Shown piece after piece: positions 27,532-38,400 of a stretch of 64,000 bases of DNA. Position 1 is the first letter of the stretch. The number at the start of each line of letters is the position of its first letter. The translations under genes and the position numbers were made by a program. Location of the stretch: the NCBI GenBank assembly GCA_949358305.1, contig CASHSZ010000143.1, forward strand, positions 1 to 64,000, written 5' to 3'. The stretch comes from Strigamia acuminata (Eukaryota > Arthropoda > Chilopoda > Geophilomorpha > Linotaeniidae). The notes under the pieces were generated by a model. It did not search any database. It was not told where the DNA came from and was given only the letters and a program-made list of their open reading frames with translations.

Positions 27532-28074
27532 TGTTGGTTAAAAATAGCCCAAAGTGTGTCGATGTGATATAGGATCACATTTGATCTTTTGTTTATTAAT
27601 TATCCAAGTGTATTTGTTGTGATAATGCAATTCTCGACTTTATTTATGATTATTTATATATTTACCTCGTTTCATGTACTTAAGCATGGAGTACCATGCA
27701 TTCTCTAGTTTTTTGTTTATGTAACGCCTAATTCCGACACCAGGTGTCTTACTTGTACTTTTCACCATCCAAGATGGCCGCGCACACGGTTTGGTGCTTG
27801 TCTGTTTCTCTCCACCTGGAAAATGGACATTTATGTAAGATTTCAATTCATTTCAGTAAAGTTTTATATTTTTAGTGCATTGCATTTCATTTAGAGCACT
27901 TTCTGTGCTGTTGACAATTAGTTTAGGCGCATATAAGCGGCATTTGGCCGCGCGCTTTGGTCCCGACAATTTGTAGCATCGTCGCTACGTCCGTGTCAGC
28001 GACACGGCGCCTGTGCACGTTTCCACGCTTCGGTTTACACCGAATTTTGCGCTGCTCTCCTCTGCTGCCCTTCA
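27532..28074 (+). repeat. Copia-2 3' LTR
   Basis: 543 bp; one visible difference from the left copy. Followed by AAAAC (28075-28079). Confidence 0.94.
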
Positions 28075-28299
28075 AAAACACCGTTCAAAACGGAGTCATC
28101 GACGACACCGTCATGAAAGCTCCAGCTCGTCCACCTCGTCTAGTGACGAGCAACGTCGTTCGGCCGAGCGCGCTTATATGAGGGCCCAACCGATACCGAC
28201 GGCGCCCGCCTCGATGTACGCCCTGACGCCGTTGCAACTCGCAACGCTAAACTGGCTGAGCGTCCATCCGGACGGACTTCCGCTCGACTTAACCTTGGG

Positions 28300-28839
28300 G
28301 TATGTGTGCGGATTTTGTCGGGGGCGAAAGGGTCCCGCTTTTTAACATTACGGCGGCCTATACGTTGTTTCGTTGATCGCGACTGTGATGCGGAATTTGC
28401 GGATGTTGTTTTGGCCGAGTAGTTCGTGCGACCGAGCGCGTTTTGTTCGTTGCTTTTCGGTGTTCGGTGGGTTTTGTGACCGGTCAAGGGTTTCGCTAAA
28501 ACGTGGTTTTTGTGACGGGAGGGAGGGGGGATCGGTTCATGTGCTCCGAACGCGCCGCGACGCGCCGTGACTTGGGCCAAAAACGACCCGGTCGGAAACC
28601 GGGTCCCGGGCTTCATCGAGGCGTGGTTTTTGAGAACGGGGGGAGGGGGGGATCGGGTTGCGTGCTCCGAAAGCGCCGCGACGCGCCGTGACTTGGGCCA
28701 AAAACGACCCGGTCGGAAACCGGGTCCCGGGCTTCGTCGAGGCGTGGTCCCGATCGGGACAAACTCTTCCGGAAAATGTCCGGTGGAATGTTGAGAGTGT
28801 CGATGGACGACGTTCGAGTTTATATCGTAAGTAAGTAAG
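28300..28839. repeat. GC-rich spacer with about two copies of a 121-bp tandem repeat
   Basis: From about 28503 to 28745 a segment around CGTGACTTGGGCC recurs at 28566 and 28687 (offset 121 bp), each copy with a G-run and GGAAACCGGGTCCCGGG. Related sequence appears in inverted orientation at about 29005-29125. No convincing gene; open frames here, including a long one on the minus strand, follow the repeat. Confidence 0.6.
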
Positions 28840-30166
28840 TATCTGACAAAACTTGCACAGAATTTTGTCAACATTTGATAAATTTCCACAGAATTTAACG
28901 TTGTTTTGCTAAAACCTGCGGAAACGTGTCTAGTCGGGCAGAAACGTCTCGTAAAATGTTGCTGAAATTCCGTGGAAATTTGTCAAAAATTGACAAAAGT
29001 TGGTGACCGACCCACATCGCGTTGCGGCGCGGTTGGAGCACGCGACCCGATCCCCCCCTCCCCCCGTCCCCAAAAAACCACGCCTCGAGGAACCCCGAGG
29101 TTCGGTTTCCGACCGGGTCGCCTCTTGATCCGACCCGGGGCGCGTCACGGCGCGGTCGGAGGACGGCCCTCGTCCCCAAAAACCACACTCCGGGTCACGT
29201 GGTCTCGCACTCGACTTTTTCAGTTTTCCCGTTTTCGGCCCGTTACGGCCAAGGACCGTAACGGGTCGAAAACGGGCCGCAACGGGTCGAAAACGGCCGC
29301 AACGGGTCGAAAACGGCCCGCACGGGCCGTTAACGGGCCGCCGACGGTCCCGTCACAATCCCGTAACGGCTCGCACGGGCCGTTAACGGGCCGCCGACGG
29401 TCCCGTCACGATCCCGTAACGGCTCGCACGGGCCGTTAACGGGCCGCCGACGGTTCCGTAACTATCCCGTAACGGCCCGCACGGGCCGTTAACGGGCCGC
29501 CGACGGTCCCGTCACGACCCCGTAACGGCCCGTACGACCTCATGCGGGCCGTTAACGGGCCGTTAACGGGCCGTTAACGGCCCGTTAACGGCGTAAAACC
29601 AAAAACAGGATTCGAGATTAATGTCTATGAATGTTGTACGCGTTTTCATGTACGTGTTGTCGGTTGTTGATTTTTTCGATTTACACCATCACGGCCCGTT
29701 AACGGCCCGTTAACGGCCCGTTAACGGCCCGTCAACGGCCCGCATGGGGTCGCACGGGCCGTTAACGGGCCGCCGACGGTCCCGTCACGATCCCGTAACG
29801 GCCCGCACGGGCCGTTAACGGGCCGCCGACGGTCCCGTCACGATTCCGTAACGGCTCGCACGGGCCGTTAACGGGCCGCCGACGGTCCCGTCACGATCCC
29901 GTAACGGCTCGCACGGGCCGTTAACGGGCCGCCGACGGTCCCGTCACGGTCCCGTAACGGCCTTCGTTCCCGGACTTCGGCTCGCCGACGGCCCGTGCGA
30001 CCTCATGCGGGCCGCTAACGGGCCGTCAACGGGCCGTTAACGGCCCGTTTTCGACCCGCTACGGCCCGTCACGGCCTGTTGGCCGTGCGACCCGTGACTC
30101 GGAGTGTGGTTTTTGGGGACGAGGGCCGTCCTCCGGCCGCGCCGCGACGCGCCGCGGGTCGGACAA
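28840..30166. repeat. Satellite edge: diverged partial unit 0
   Basis: Starts with a diverged form of the TTGTCAAAAATTGACAAAAG monomer, contains about 120 bp not present in other units (inverted kin of 28503-28745), then a full foldback block (29130-30162) with the GTTAAC palindrome arrays. The higher divergence at the left end is what array edges usually show. Confidence 0.75.
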
Positions 30167-30495
30167 GAAACGACCCGGTCGGAAACCGAACCTCAGTGTC
30201 CAATCGGGCAGAAATTGTGCGGAAGTTTAACCAAAAATGGCCAAAAGTCGGTGCAAGTTTTGCACGCAACAAACGTCCGATGTGACAGTGCCCATGCGGG
30301 TTGGACGTGCATGTGGGCGCGTGTGGGCGCTCGATTTACCGGCCCGTTGGACGAGTTAAACCAAAATTTCCCAATATCTTGCATAAATTTAAAGAAGATT
30401 TGACAGATTTCCAGATTTTAAGCGATGTTTTACATAAGTCCGTCCCATTGCTGAAATTCCGTGAAAATTTGTCAAAAATTGACAAAAGTCTGTGC

Positions 30496-32525
30496 AAATT
30501 TTGTCAGAAATAGGAAACAAAAAATTTAAAATTCGTCCAACGCGCCAGTAAATCGAGCGCGCCCATGCGTGGACAGTGCGCCGGCGGGAGCCCCGGCCGT
30601 CCTCTCTCTCTCTCTCTCTCGGCCGCCAAGGCTCGCCCCTCCGCCCGTCGGCGGGAGCCCCGACCGTCCCCCCTCTCTCTTTCGGCCGCCAAAGGATCGC
30701 CCCTCCGCTCGTCACAGATTTTTGTCAATATTTGATGAATTTCAACAGATTTTCAGCAATATTTTACAGGACATTTCTGCTCTTTTGGATACATTTTCAA
30801 AGGTTTTATTGCTAAAATTCTGGGGAAATTTATCAAAAATTGACAAAAAATCGATGCAAGTTTTGTCAGAAATTGATAAAATCTTCTTAAACTCGTCCAA
30901 CGCGCCGGCGAGTGCACATGCGGGGACAGTGGGCACGTCCAGCCCGCGTGCACACTGTCAGATCGGGCGGTTTCGGGCACAGTTTGATCCGGGCAAATAT
31001 CTAGCAAAACTTGCACCGATTTTTTGTCAATTTTAGACAAATTTCAGCGATATTTTACGAGACATTTCTGCTCGATTGGACACATTTCCAGGGGTTTTTT
31101 GTAAAACATTGATAAAATTCCGTGGAAATTTATCAAATATTGGCAAAATTCGGTGCTAATTTTGTCAAAAATTAGGAAAAAAAAATTTTCAAAACTTGTC
31201 CAACGTGCCGGTAAATCGAGCGCCCACATGCCTAGATAGTGCACGCCCAACCCGCCAAGGCTCGCCCCTCCGCCCGTTGGCGGGAGCCCCGGCCGTCCCC
31301 TCTCTCTCTCTTTCTCTCTCTCTCTCGGGCGCCCGGAGCTCGCCCCTCCGCCCGTCACCGACTTTTGACACAATTTTTGATGAAATTCAACGGAATTTTA
31401 GCAACGTTTTACAAAAAACCTGTGGAAATGTGTCCAACCGGGCAGAAATGTGTCGTAAAATGTTGCCGAAATTCTGTGAAAATTTGTCACAAATTGCCAA
31501 AAGTCGGTGCAAATTTTGTCAGAAATAGGAAACAAAAAATTTAAAATTCGTCCAACGCGCCAGTAAATCGAGCGCGCCCATGCGTGGACAGTGCGCCGGC
31601 GGGAGCCCCGGCCGTCCTCTCTCTCTCTCTCTCTCGGCCGCCAAGGCTCGCCCCTCCGCCCGTCGGCGGGAGCCCCGACCGTCCCCCCTCTCTCTTTCGG
31701 CCGCCAAAGGATCGCCCCTCCGCTCGTCACAGATTTTTGTCAATATTTGATGAATTTCAACAGATTTTCAGCAATATTTTACAGGACATTTCTGCTCTTT
31801 TGGATACATTTTCAAAGGTTTTATTGCTAAAATTCTGGGGAAATTTATCAAATATTGACAAAAAATCGATGCAAGTTTTGTCAGAAATTGATAAAATCTT
31901 CTTAAACTCGTCCAACGCGCCGGCGAGTGCACATGCGGGGACAGTGGGCACGTCCAGCCCGCGTGCACACTGTCAGATCGGGCGGTTTCGGGCACAGTTT
32001 GATCCGGGCAAATATCTAGCAAAACTTGCACCGATTTTTTGTCAATTTTAGACAAATTTCAGCGATATTTTACGAGACATTTCTGCTCGATTGGACACAT
32101 TTCCAGGGGTTTTTTGTAAAACATTGATAAAATTCCGTGGAAATTTATCAAATATTGGCAAAATTCGGTGCTAATTTTGTCAAAAATTAGGAAAAAAAAA
32201 TTTTCAAAACTTGTCCAACGTGCCGGTAAATCGAGCGCCCACATGCCTAGATAGTGCACGCCCAACCCGCCAAGGCTCGCCCCTCCGCCCGTTGGCGGGA
32301 GCCCCGGCCGTCCCCTCTCTCTCTCTTTCTCTCTCTCTCTCGGGCGCCCGGAGCTCGCCCCTCCGCCCGTCACCGACTTTTGACACAATTTTTGATGAAA
32401 TTCAACGGAATTTTAGCAACGTTTTACAAAAAACCTGTGGAAATGTGTCCAACCGGGCAGAAATGTGTCGTAAAATGTTGCCGAAATTCTGTGAAAATTT
32501 GTCACAAATTGCCAAAAGTCGGTGC
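30496..32525. repeat. Tandem pair of 1015-bp repeats (unit 1)
   Basis: The offset of exactly 1015 bp is seen at every landmark. Copies differ at few positions, for example TCAAAAATTGAC versus TCAAATATTGAC in the middle monomer. Monomer landmarks are TTGTCAGAAAT, CGTCCAACGCGCC and TAAATCGAGCG. Same pair in other units: 40693-42722, 50178-52207, 53892-55921, 57564-59593; four copies at 44407-48493; one copy at 61278-62292. Confidence 0.92.
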
Positions 32526-32823
32526 AAGTATTGCTAGATTTGGGCGCATCAAACTGTGCCGAGATCTGACAGTGTCCACGCGGTTTTGAAGCGCCCACTG
32601 TCGACGCACGTGGGCGCTCAATTTACCGGCGCGTTGGACGAGTTTTGAAAAAAGTTTTTTCCTAATTTCTGACAAAACTTGCACCGAATTTTGTCAATAT
32701 GTGATAAATTTCCATGGATTTTAAGCAATGTTTTACAGAAGTCCGTCCCATCGGGCAGAAACGTCTCGTAAAATGTCGCTGAAATTCCGTGAAAATCTGT
32801 CAAAAATTGACAAAAGTTGGTGA

Positions 32824-33876
32824 CCGACCCGCGGCGCGTCACGGCGCGGTCGGAGGACGGCCCTCGTCCCCAAAAACCACACTCCGGGTCACGTGGTCTC
32901 GCACTCGACTTTTTCAGTTTTCCCGTTTTCGGCCCGTTACGGCCAAGGACCGTAACGGGTCGAAAACGGGCCGCAACGGGTCGAAAACGGCCGCAACGGG
33001 TCGAAAACGGCCGCAACGGGTCGAAAACGGCCCGCACGGGCCGTTAACGGGCCGCCGACGGTCCCGTCACAATCCCGTAACGGCTCGCACGGGCCGTTAA
33101 CGGGCCGCCGACGGTCCCGTCACGATCCCGTAACGGCTCGCACGGGCCGTTAACGGGCCGCCGACGGTTCCGTAACTATCCCGTAACGGCCCGCACGGGC
33201 CGTTAACGGGCCGCCGACGGTCCCGTCACGACCCCGTAACGGCCCGTACGACCTCATGCGGGCCGTTAACGGGCCGTTAACGGGCCGTTAACGGCCCGTT
33301 AACGGCGTAAAACCAAAAACAGGATTCGAGATTAATGTCTATGAATGTTGTACGCGTTTTCATGTACGTGTTGTCGGTTGTTGATTTTTTCGATTTACAC
33401 CGTCACGGCCCGTTAACGGCCCGTTAACGGCCCGTTAACGGCCCGTCAACGGCCCGCATGGGGTCGCACGGGCCGTTAACGGGCCGCCGACGGTCCCGTC
33501 ACGATCCCGTAACGGCCCGCACGGGCCGTTAACGGGCCGCCGACGGTCCCGTCACGATTCCGTAACGGCTCGCACGGGCCGTTAACGGGCCGCCGACGGT
33601 CCCGTCACGATCCCGTAACGGCTCGCACGGGCCGTTAACGGGCCGCCGACGGTCCCGTCACGGTCCCGTAACGGCCTTCGTTCCCGGACTTCGGCTCGCC
33701 GACGGCCCGTGCGACCTCATGCGGGCCGCTAACGGGCCGTCAACGGGCCGTTAACGGCCCGTTTTCGACCCGCTACGGCCCGTCACGGCCTGTTGGCCGT
33801 GCGACCCGTGACTCGGAGTGTGGTTTTTGGGGACGAGGGCCGTCCTCCGGCCGCGCCGCGACGCGCCGCGGGTCGG
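32824..33876. repeat. Foldback block with GTTAAC palindrome arrays (unit 1)
   Basis: A 70-bp arm (32824-32893) recurs inverted at 33807-33876 with about three mismatches. Between the arms are about eight copies of a 53-bp CpG-rich repeat containing GGGCCGTTAACGGGCC, in two groups around a non-repetitive core (33307-33401). Equivalents: 29130-30162, 43021-44073, 48792-49844, 52506-53558, 56220-57230, 59892-60944, and 62591-62984 (cut). Confidence 0.88.
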
Positions 33877-33880
33877 ACAA

Positions 33881-33885
33881 GAAAC
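33881..33885. repeat. Target-site duplication GAAAC (left copy), Copia-4
   Basis: GAAAC also at 40364-40368. Intact satellite units contain a single GAAAC in ACAAGAAACGACC, which gives the empty site. Confidence 0.95.
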
Positions 33886-34438
33886 TGTTAGACTTTGGAA
33901 CCACTTTTGAGTTATTTAAATCGTTTTTCGATGTGAAATGACTTTGAAATGTTTATTTTATTATCCATCGGTTATCTTTTCTTATTCGGGGTAATTTAGT
34001 ATTGTTTCTTATGTTTTTCCTTAGTTTCTATGTAAAGGGAATGCATGATGCCTTTTAGATGTGTCTTATCCATCTGGCATCATGCATCCTCTATTCTGTG
34101 TGTATTTCTACTTATTGTTTCTATTTTCGGCCACCAGATGTCTCTGGCACATTACAAATGGCCGCTCACACGGGTAGTGTGTTTCCTTGTGTTTGTCCAG
34201 TGATTCTGGACCCATTATGTAAGTTTTCTCTTAATAAATGTTATATTTTTGGTTAACTATTGTATTTAGTTCGGCACTACACGTTTCTATAAGTGTAGTG
34301 CACGCGAATTTGATCGTAAGTCCGCTCAAACTCGCGTACGCGCATCACGCGCATTTGTCCGCACTTAGAAGTGCGTTTGACTCAGTTTTACGCTTCCTAT
34401 CGCCTATTTCGGCGATATTTTTGCGCCACACAGCTACA
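33886..34438 (+). repeat. Copia-4 5' LTR
   Basis: 553 bp, TGTTAG...CTACA. Contains a 12-bp perfect stem (34041-34052 with 34076-34087) extended inside by AGATG/CATCT, the counterpart of the shorter LTR hairpins of the other elements, and CAAATGGCCGC (34155-34165), a weaker YY1-like site. Confidence 0.95.
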
Positions 34439-34440
34439 AG

Positions 34441-34452
34441 TGGTAGCAGAGG
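34441..34452 (+). promoter_or_regulatory. Primer binding site, initiator-Met tRNA (Copia-4)
   Basis: TGGTAGCAGAGG matches the last 12 nt of the tRNA-iMet complement; beyond that the match is lost, unlike the other copies. Confidence 0.88.
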
Positions 34453-34909
34453 CCTGGAAAGCCACCAGTGCCTCGTTTTTCCATTAATTTTCCGTGAATT
34501 TCGCGATTTTTCGCGATTTTTGCGGAAATTTTTGTTTTTTTCAGATTTTCGACGATTTCCGGCAGTCAACAACGTCTTTCTGACGTTCACAACCCCGGAG
34601 TGCGGTCGTAATCGTCGATTTTTGAATTTTTTCAACCTTTTTTCGTGTTTTTCGAGTTAAAAACACTGTTTTTTTGTGTTTTTCGAGTTAAAAACACTGC
34701 TTTTTGTGCATTTATTGTGCAAGATAGCGACAATTGACCTAGGAAAGGTCTTGTTCTTTTTTTTCCCTCTAATTTTTCGTGAATTTCGCGATTTTTCGCG
34801 ATTTTTGCGGAAATTTCATTTATTTTCAGATTTTTTCGCCGATTTTCATCATTTGTCACGTTCCGACAACGTCTGAGCGACGTTTTCATCCAGAAACGGG
34901 CATAACCCG

Positions 34910-34934
34910 CTGTCTGCACCCCGGAGTGCGACAG
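34910..34934 (+). other. Leader hairpin P1 (Copia-4)
   Basis: CTGT and GCAC pair with GTGC and ACAG around the loop CCCGGA; the downstream AGTATCG is shared with the other elements. Confidence 0.62.
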
Positions 34935-35130
34935 TATCGGCGATTTTCGAGAAGTTTTTCCCGGTTTTCGAAATCGGTCGGCGATCTTTTGAAGAATTCC
35001 GCATTTTTTATGCGCGGTGTGCACAGGGACGTCTGTGCATACAGATTCACCAACTTCTCCTTCTTTTTATTTCAGATTTCGAATTTATTTGTTAATTTTA
35101 AGTTTTTGGAGTGGGTCCCGATTAGTATCG

Positions 35131-35282
35131 GCACAGCCCTTCGGACATTCCGTCCAAGCTGTGCTTGTATTCTTAGACAAGGCTGAGCCCTGCGCCACCT
35201 AACATTCCCGCGGCCCCAGGTGGTCATAAAGGACGTTAGGGGGACACTTGTCTAAGGTTCTTAGCCAATTTTAGCATTGGCT
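35131..35282 (+). other. Structured leader RNA P2-P4 (Copia-4)
   Basis: P2 GCACAGC (35131-35137) with GCTGTGC (35158-35164). P3 CTTAGACAAG (35172-35181) with CTTGTCTAAG (35247-35256), enclosing CCTAAC with GTTAGG. P4 AGCCAAT (35263-35269) with ATTGGCT (35276-35282) around TTTAGC. All stems are perfect, with bases that differ from Copia-1 and Copia-3. Confidence 0.78.
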
Positions 35283-35418
35283 CCCCGTCGAGGTTATTCC
35301 GCTTCTAACAACGTTTAGTGAAGTGCTTCGAGTGAAAAGTGCTCCGATTACGTCTTTAGTGCCTCGAGTGTTTATGCGTGCTCATTATCGCCATTATCTC
35401 CGATTTTCCTCCGGAAAA

Positions 35419-38400
35419 ATGCAGACAGCAAGAGCCAACTTGAATTGGAATCGGTACACGAAGGAAACATCGGCTTTTGCTATGGACAATCGTGGATGCA
35501 ATCAATCCCGACCTCCTCGTCCGATTTCGCAGGTTCGCTGTTTTAATTGCGGCTTTTTCGGCCACTACGCGAATAAGTGCCCCCGCCCTCGCAAACAGGG
35601 CAAGGAACCGCAACCGGTCGCGTCTCAACAAGGCCGACCCCGCAGTAAGAGCAAACGACGGCAGAATAACAGTTCGCAGCAATCCGGTGGTCAAAACCGT
35701 GATGTTTCTCGTCCCCGAAGGGACGCCGCTTACCTGTTGTCGGCTCCACCGGTGATCGAAGCTCCGGTTGTACATTTTCTCCAGTCCCACGAATGGATTG
35801 TCGATTGTGGGGCCACCGACCACGTTTCGCACGTCAAAGCGTGGTTTACGAACTTTGTTTCCGTTGTCCCGTTCAACATCGAGTTAGGCCAGGGCAGTTC
35901 GAGGGTCACAGGCAAAGGTGACGTTCCGGTCAAGTCGCTCATCGATGGCTGCGAATGCACCGTATTGCTCCGCGACGTATTATTCGCACCTGACTTCGGC
36001 GCCAATCTTATCTCGGTTTCTCGGATTGATAAATGCGGACATCACATCCACATTCACAACTCGGAATTGCATACGTATGAAACGGACATCAAACTAAGTG
36101 TTCTTCGGGCGAAACAGAAGTCTGGACTTTATTTCGTGGATGGGCTCATCTCGCCATTCGCCGCTCCGACTAATGTTTCGAGTTCGTCTGTTTCATCATC
36201 ACTTCCGACTCCGATACCGACCACTCTAGTGACGAAGGAAGAGGACTTTCCCGCATTGCCCAAGTCTTCCAACAAGACTAAGAAGAAGTCGGCTGACAAT
36301 ATGACCGATTTCCGCTTGCCCGTCTCCTCCAACACCTTGCTTGTCCCTTCACTTTTCCCTACCAGTCCTGCTCCTATTCCCGGATCCCAACCTCAACAGA
36401 TCCGGATGTATTCCAATGCCCTCGCATCTCCTCCTCCCGTTGCCAAGTCAAACGCAGCATTACCTCCCAAACCAGTTAATCCTTCGGTTGCCAACGTCGC
36501 AGACGCCACGGGATTGTGGCACGGCAGGCTGGGTCACCTGCATACGAAGGCCATGCGGACTTTAGCGGCTAACTCCCAGGTTTATGGGCTTGATCCAGCT
36601 GCTGTTCGCCAGGAACTTTCCTGCAACACGTGCCGTGTTGCCAAGTCCACGCGTGCTCCACATAAGCCAATTTCCGCGCCTTCAACCACGAAACCGCTTG
36701 AATTGCTTCACATGGACGTCTGGGGCCCGTCGAGACTGCCTTCCATCGGCGGTGCTAATTTTGCCTTCACCATTATCGATGACGCCACCAGGTACGCCTG
36801 GCTTTTCCCGATCGCCCGTAAATCCGATGTTTTTGCTACGTTTAAAGACTTTGTTTCCCGCGTTGAACGTATTGCTGATTGCCGGATTAAAACAATTCGC
36901 ACCGACCGTGGAGGAGAATTTATTTCGAGGGATTTTGACCGTTTTCTTGCCGACAAGGGTATTGTTGCTCAACGGACCAATCCCGCATCGCCACAGATGA
37001 ACGGTGTCGCCGAACGCCTGAACCGGACAATGGGCGACTATCTCCGCTCCATCAACTCCGAAACCGGATTTTCGCACACGCTTTGGGCTGAACTTGCCGT
37101 GACGTTCACATATATCAAAAACCGCAGTCCGCATTCGAAGCTCAACGACGAAATCCCATACATTTTGTGGCGCCAGCGTGCTCTTTCCGTCAGACATTTT
37201 CGTAAGATTGGTTCCAAGTGCTGGGTACACTTCACCGCACCTGGACGCAACAAACTGGATCCTCGAGCGTGGGAAGGATTTCTCGTTGGCTACGCTTCGG
37301 GAACTCGAGGGTATCGAGTGTGGAATCCGGCTACGAACACCGTCACCGAATCTGTTCACGTCCAAATCGATGAACGGCAGAACTTTAAGCGCTCGCCCTT
37401 TTATGTTCCAGATCCGGATGACAATGCTCCACCCATGGAGGAGCCTGCTCGTGGCCACACCCCGTCACGTGTCACTTTTCGTGATAACTTTCCAACTCAG
37501 CCTTGGCCTCGTCGACGTCACGATTCGGATAACGACTCTTCTGCTGACAGCAGTGACGAGGATGGTATTGCCAGTCGTGCTCCCTCCGTCGCTTCGAGTG
37601 CTCCGTCTTTCGCTTCATTCGCACCATCTCTTCCTACAGCTGATGGTCTCATCGCCGCTGCTGACGGCTTAGCTGCTACGACTGATGGCTCTGTTACCGA
37701 CGCTGATGGCTCTGTTACCGTCGCTGATGGCTCCGATAATGTTACGACCATTGCAGGACATGGACAATTTACTCCGACCGTACGTTCCACCCGCTTGCCT
37801 CATCTACGGCGTTCGATGTCCTACCCATCTCTCCCGGGTCTTGACGACACCGCAGCGATGTCTGAACAGGGTTCAGATTTTGACGAAGACCTTCTCGACG
37901 AAGCGGCTGCCTTGCCTGTCCGACTTCCGGGTACGCCTAATTTGGCGCCTTTACGCGCTCTTCATTGCCCTTGGAGTTTTGTTGGCGGCGTTTCGCCCTT
38001 CAGCGGATGGAGGAGAGAAGAGCATCTCCGGAAAGATCAGGTTCCGGGGAGGATTAAAGTCGACGTTTATTATTATCCGGAGCACGGTGTCCGCTTGCGG
38101 TCGCACACAGATATCGCCGCTTATTGTTTCGCACACCGGATACCGTATGATGAGTCCGTTTTCTTCTTCGGCAATTTAGAACACCACATGCCATATGCTC
38201 CGCCATCGCCTCCTCGTGTCCACATGTGTTTTCGGGAACCGGCCACATACGCCGAAGCTGTGAAATTGCCCGAAGCACCGAAATGGACCGAAGCAATCGA
38301 CGAGGAACTTTCGACTTTCAAGCAACGAGACGTTTATAAGGAGGTTCCGAGACCCCCTGACAAGACTGTGCTCGGTTGCAAATGGATTTTTAAGTTCAAA

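Larger units (their letters stand above)
13426..28074 (+). mobile_element. Copia-2: complete copia element, carrying nested Copia-3
   Basis: The sequence flanking Copia-3 joins a normal copia element: LTR 13426-13968, gag-pol 14897-19909, 3' UTR to 20070, resumption at 27472, right LTR 27532-28074. Without Copia-3 and one copy of its target duplication it is about 7.25 kb. The LTRs are both 543 bp with one visible difference (GATTACAATT near 13736 versus GATTTCAATT near 27840). It is close kin to Copia-1. Copia-3 separates its frame from its polypurine tract, which should hinder further movement. Confidence 0.95.
13410..28299 (+). pseudogene. Possible host exon interrupted by Copia-2 (13410-13425 plus 28080-28299)
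   Basis: Without Copia-2 and one target copy, ATG 13410 opens a frame that runs on at 28080. It starts with a basic, His/Arg-rich stretch (SKRSHRRHRHE), then a Ser-rich stretch with an acidic end, then a more ordinary segment (LTPLQLATLNWLSVHPDG). An acceptor-like CTGCAG precedes the ATG, and a donor-like GGG|GTATGTG follows 28299; past the donor the frame hits a stop at about 28343. I do not recognise the protein. It could equally be the start of another element's gag or chance. The in-frame continuity across the insertion is observed; the exon reading is inference. Confidence 0.35.
30167..33880. repeat. Satellite higher-order unit 1 (3714 bp)
   Basis: Order within the unit: inverted monomer (about 30167-30495), two tandem 1015-bp repeats (30496-31510 and 31511-32525), inverted monomers (to about 32820), foldback block (32824-33876). 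Each 1015-bp repeat is itself three related monomers of about 364, 299 and 352 bp with CT-microsatellite tracts. Copia-4 lies exactly at the junction to unit 2. Confidence 0.9.

Noticed and set aside
28836-28846. TAAG microsatellite as a telomere-type repeat
   Set aside because: Only about three short steps; not a telomere motif.
28140-28889. 249-residue minus-strand open frame
   Set aside because: It follows the 121-bp tandem repeat and GC-rich composition, giving a duplicated low-complexity peptide with no recognisable domain.
30569-32051. 155-residue and other small frames repeated throughout the satellite
   Set aside because: They occur on both strands in every unit, include the CT microsatellite (Ser-Leu repeats) and show no coding-type conservation; repetition comes from the satellite.
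32935-33795. CRISPR-like array of short palindromic repeats
   Set aside because: Repeats are adjacent and 53 bp in period without unique spacers, with no cas genes, in eukaryotic satellite DNA.
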